NCBI GenBank assembly: GCA_039915085.1
Contig: JBDSOC010000087.1
Location: 1 to 30,079 of the forward strand
Length of the DNA: 30,079 bases
Source: JACMLD01 sp039915085
GTDB taxonomy: Bacteria > Bacteroidota > Bacteroidia > Chitinophagales > Chitinophagaceae
Reading direction: 5' to 3'
The stretch's first letter is position 1; each line of letters opens with the position of its first letter. Shown in pieces: positions 29,571-30,079 of the stretch. Under the pieces are notes generated by a model that worked only from the letters and a program-made list of their open reading frames with translations, had not been told where the DNA came from and did no database searches. A program made the translations under genes and the position numbers.

Positions 29571-30079
29571 TTATGCAGCGTTCCATTTCCTCAACTGTTG
29601 CAGCAAAGCCCTTAAATCCTTTGGCAATGGTGCTTCAAAAGTATACGAGGTGTTACCAACGTCCTTAAAACTTAGTTGTGCGGCATGCAGTGCAAGGCGC
29701 CCTAATATCGGCCTTTCTTCATCTGCTGACTTTGCCAGGTTAAATTTTTTCTTGAAGGAAGAAAGCAAAATAGATTTTCCATCACCATACAATTCATCAC
29801 AGGCAATAGAATGGCCAAGGTGTTTCATGTGCACACGTATCTGGTGTGTGCGGCCGGTAAGTATATGAAACTCCATCCAGCTGTAAGATTTAAATTGTTC
29901 AAGCACAGTATATTCTGTAACAGATGGTTTGCCCTGTGCATTAATCGTCATCGTTCCTTTCTGGGAATGATGCTCCGCAATCGCTTCATCAATAATACCC
30001 GTTGGTCTTTCCAGTTTGCCGCTTACCAGGCCGTAGTATATTTTATTTGTACTTCTGTCTTCAAACTGCTGTGACAGGT
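29571..30079 (-). CDS. RluA-family pseudouridine synthase (5' end outside window)
   Basis: The frame is open on the minus strand up to the right edge, so only the C-terminal 168 or so residues are seen. They include FEDRSTNKIYYGLVSGKLERPTG, ITYTVLEQF-type strands (read as VTEYTVLEQFKSYSW), and the family signature ILTGRTHQIRVHMKHLGHSIACDELYG. RPILGRLALHAAQLSF follows. The catalytic Asp (HRLDxxTSG) and any S4 domain would lie beyond 30079. Members isomerise uridines in 23S rRNA or tRNA; which site cannot be told. An internal ATG at 29951 is not the true start. It is convergent with the amidohydrolase, with 46 bases between stop codons. Confidence 0.9.
   Translation of the reverse strand, partial: LSQQFEDRSTNKIYYGLVSGKLERPTGIIDEAIAEHHSQKGTMTINAQGKPSVTEYTVLEQFKSYSWMEFHILTGRTHQIRVHMKHLGHSIACDELYGDGKSILLSSFKKKFNLAKSADEERPILGRLALHAAQLSFKDVGNTSYTFEAPLPKDLRALLQQLRKWNAA

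Noticed and set aside
29524..30074. Plus-strand frames of 114 and 87 codons at the right edge
   Set aside because: Antisense to the RluA-type synthase, whose signature motifs are on the minus strand and whose frame stays open to the window end.
1..30079. CRISPR arrays, toxin-antitoxin, phage or transposase genes
   Set aside because: No regularly spaced direct repeats and no reading frame with recognisable integrase, transposase, nuclease or toxin motifs.

Overview
The window looks like chromosome from a member of the Bacteroidota, most likely Chitinophagia/Chitinophagaceae. The reasons are moderate-to-low GC, a short primary sigma factor of about 290 residues without region 1.1, promoters of the TTTG-N19/20-TAnnTTTG type, few Shine-Dalgarno sequences, many short lipoproteins, and a DISM-type sensor kinase. 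The family-level placement is an inference from general resemblance. No rRNA, tRNA, CRISPR array, insertion sequence or phage gene is visible.

Layout. (1) 38-6047, plus strand: a complete tripartite RND efflux operon in the order TolC-like channel, lipoprotein adaptor, HAE1-type pump, with a good promoter in front. (2) 6060-8550, minus strand: a two-component system (7TM-DISM histidine kinase and NarL/LuxR-type regulator), tail-to-tail with the pump operon. (3) 8925-12138, plus strand: a four-gene run of exported proteins of unknown function (PEGA-like protein, probable outer-membrane barrel, two lipoproteins), closed by a hairpin terminator. This is the least explained part of the window. 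(4) 12456-16879, minus strand: trmD, an Hsp15-like S4 protein, an M20 dipeptidase, and an Lrp regulator / EamA exporter / ABM-domain mini-operon. (5) 17094-20629, minus strand: a CDF cation transporter, the broken end of an OsmC-type gene, a Tat-exported superoxide dismutase, and an LptF/LptG-type permease directly upstream of the dismutase. (6) 20787-21769: a conserved-looking protein of unknown function and an AHSA1/START-like protein whose stop codons overlap. (7) 22078-27329, plus strand: rpoD, ffh, rpsP, rimM and dinB, each largely in its own transcription unit. (8) 27403-30079: a 1-Cys peroxiredoxin, a secreted amidohydrolase, and the 3' part of an RluA-type pseudouridine synthase that runs off the right edge.

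Most of the window is housekeeping or envelope-maintenance DNA, and I did not find a clear new defence or mobile system. The unusual signals are in the spacers: several families of short inverted repeats (2730/17005, 18317/22997, 25277/25457, 26015/26143, 20640/20752), a phased AGAATT operator array in front of the Lrp gene, and a decayed OsmC reading frame. Start codons were moved from the longest possible reading frame where a signal peptide or family N-terminus pointed to a later codon (genes at 166, 25484 and 28247).
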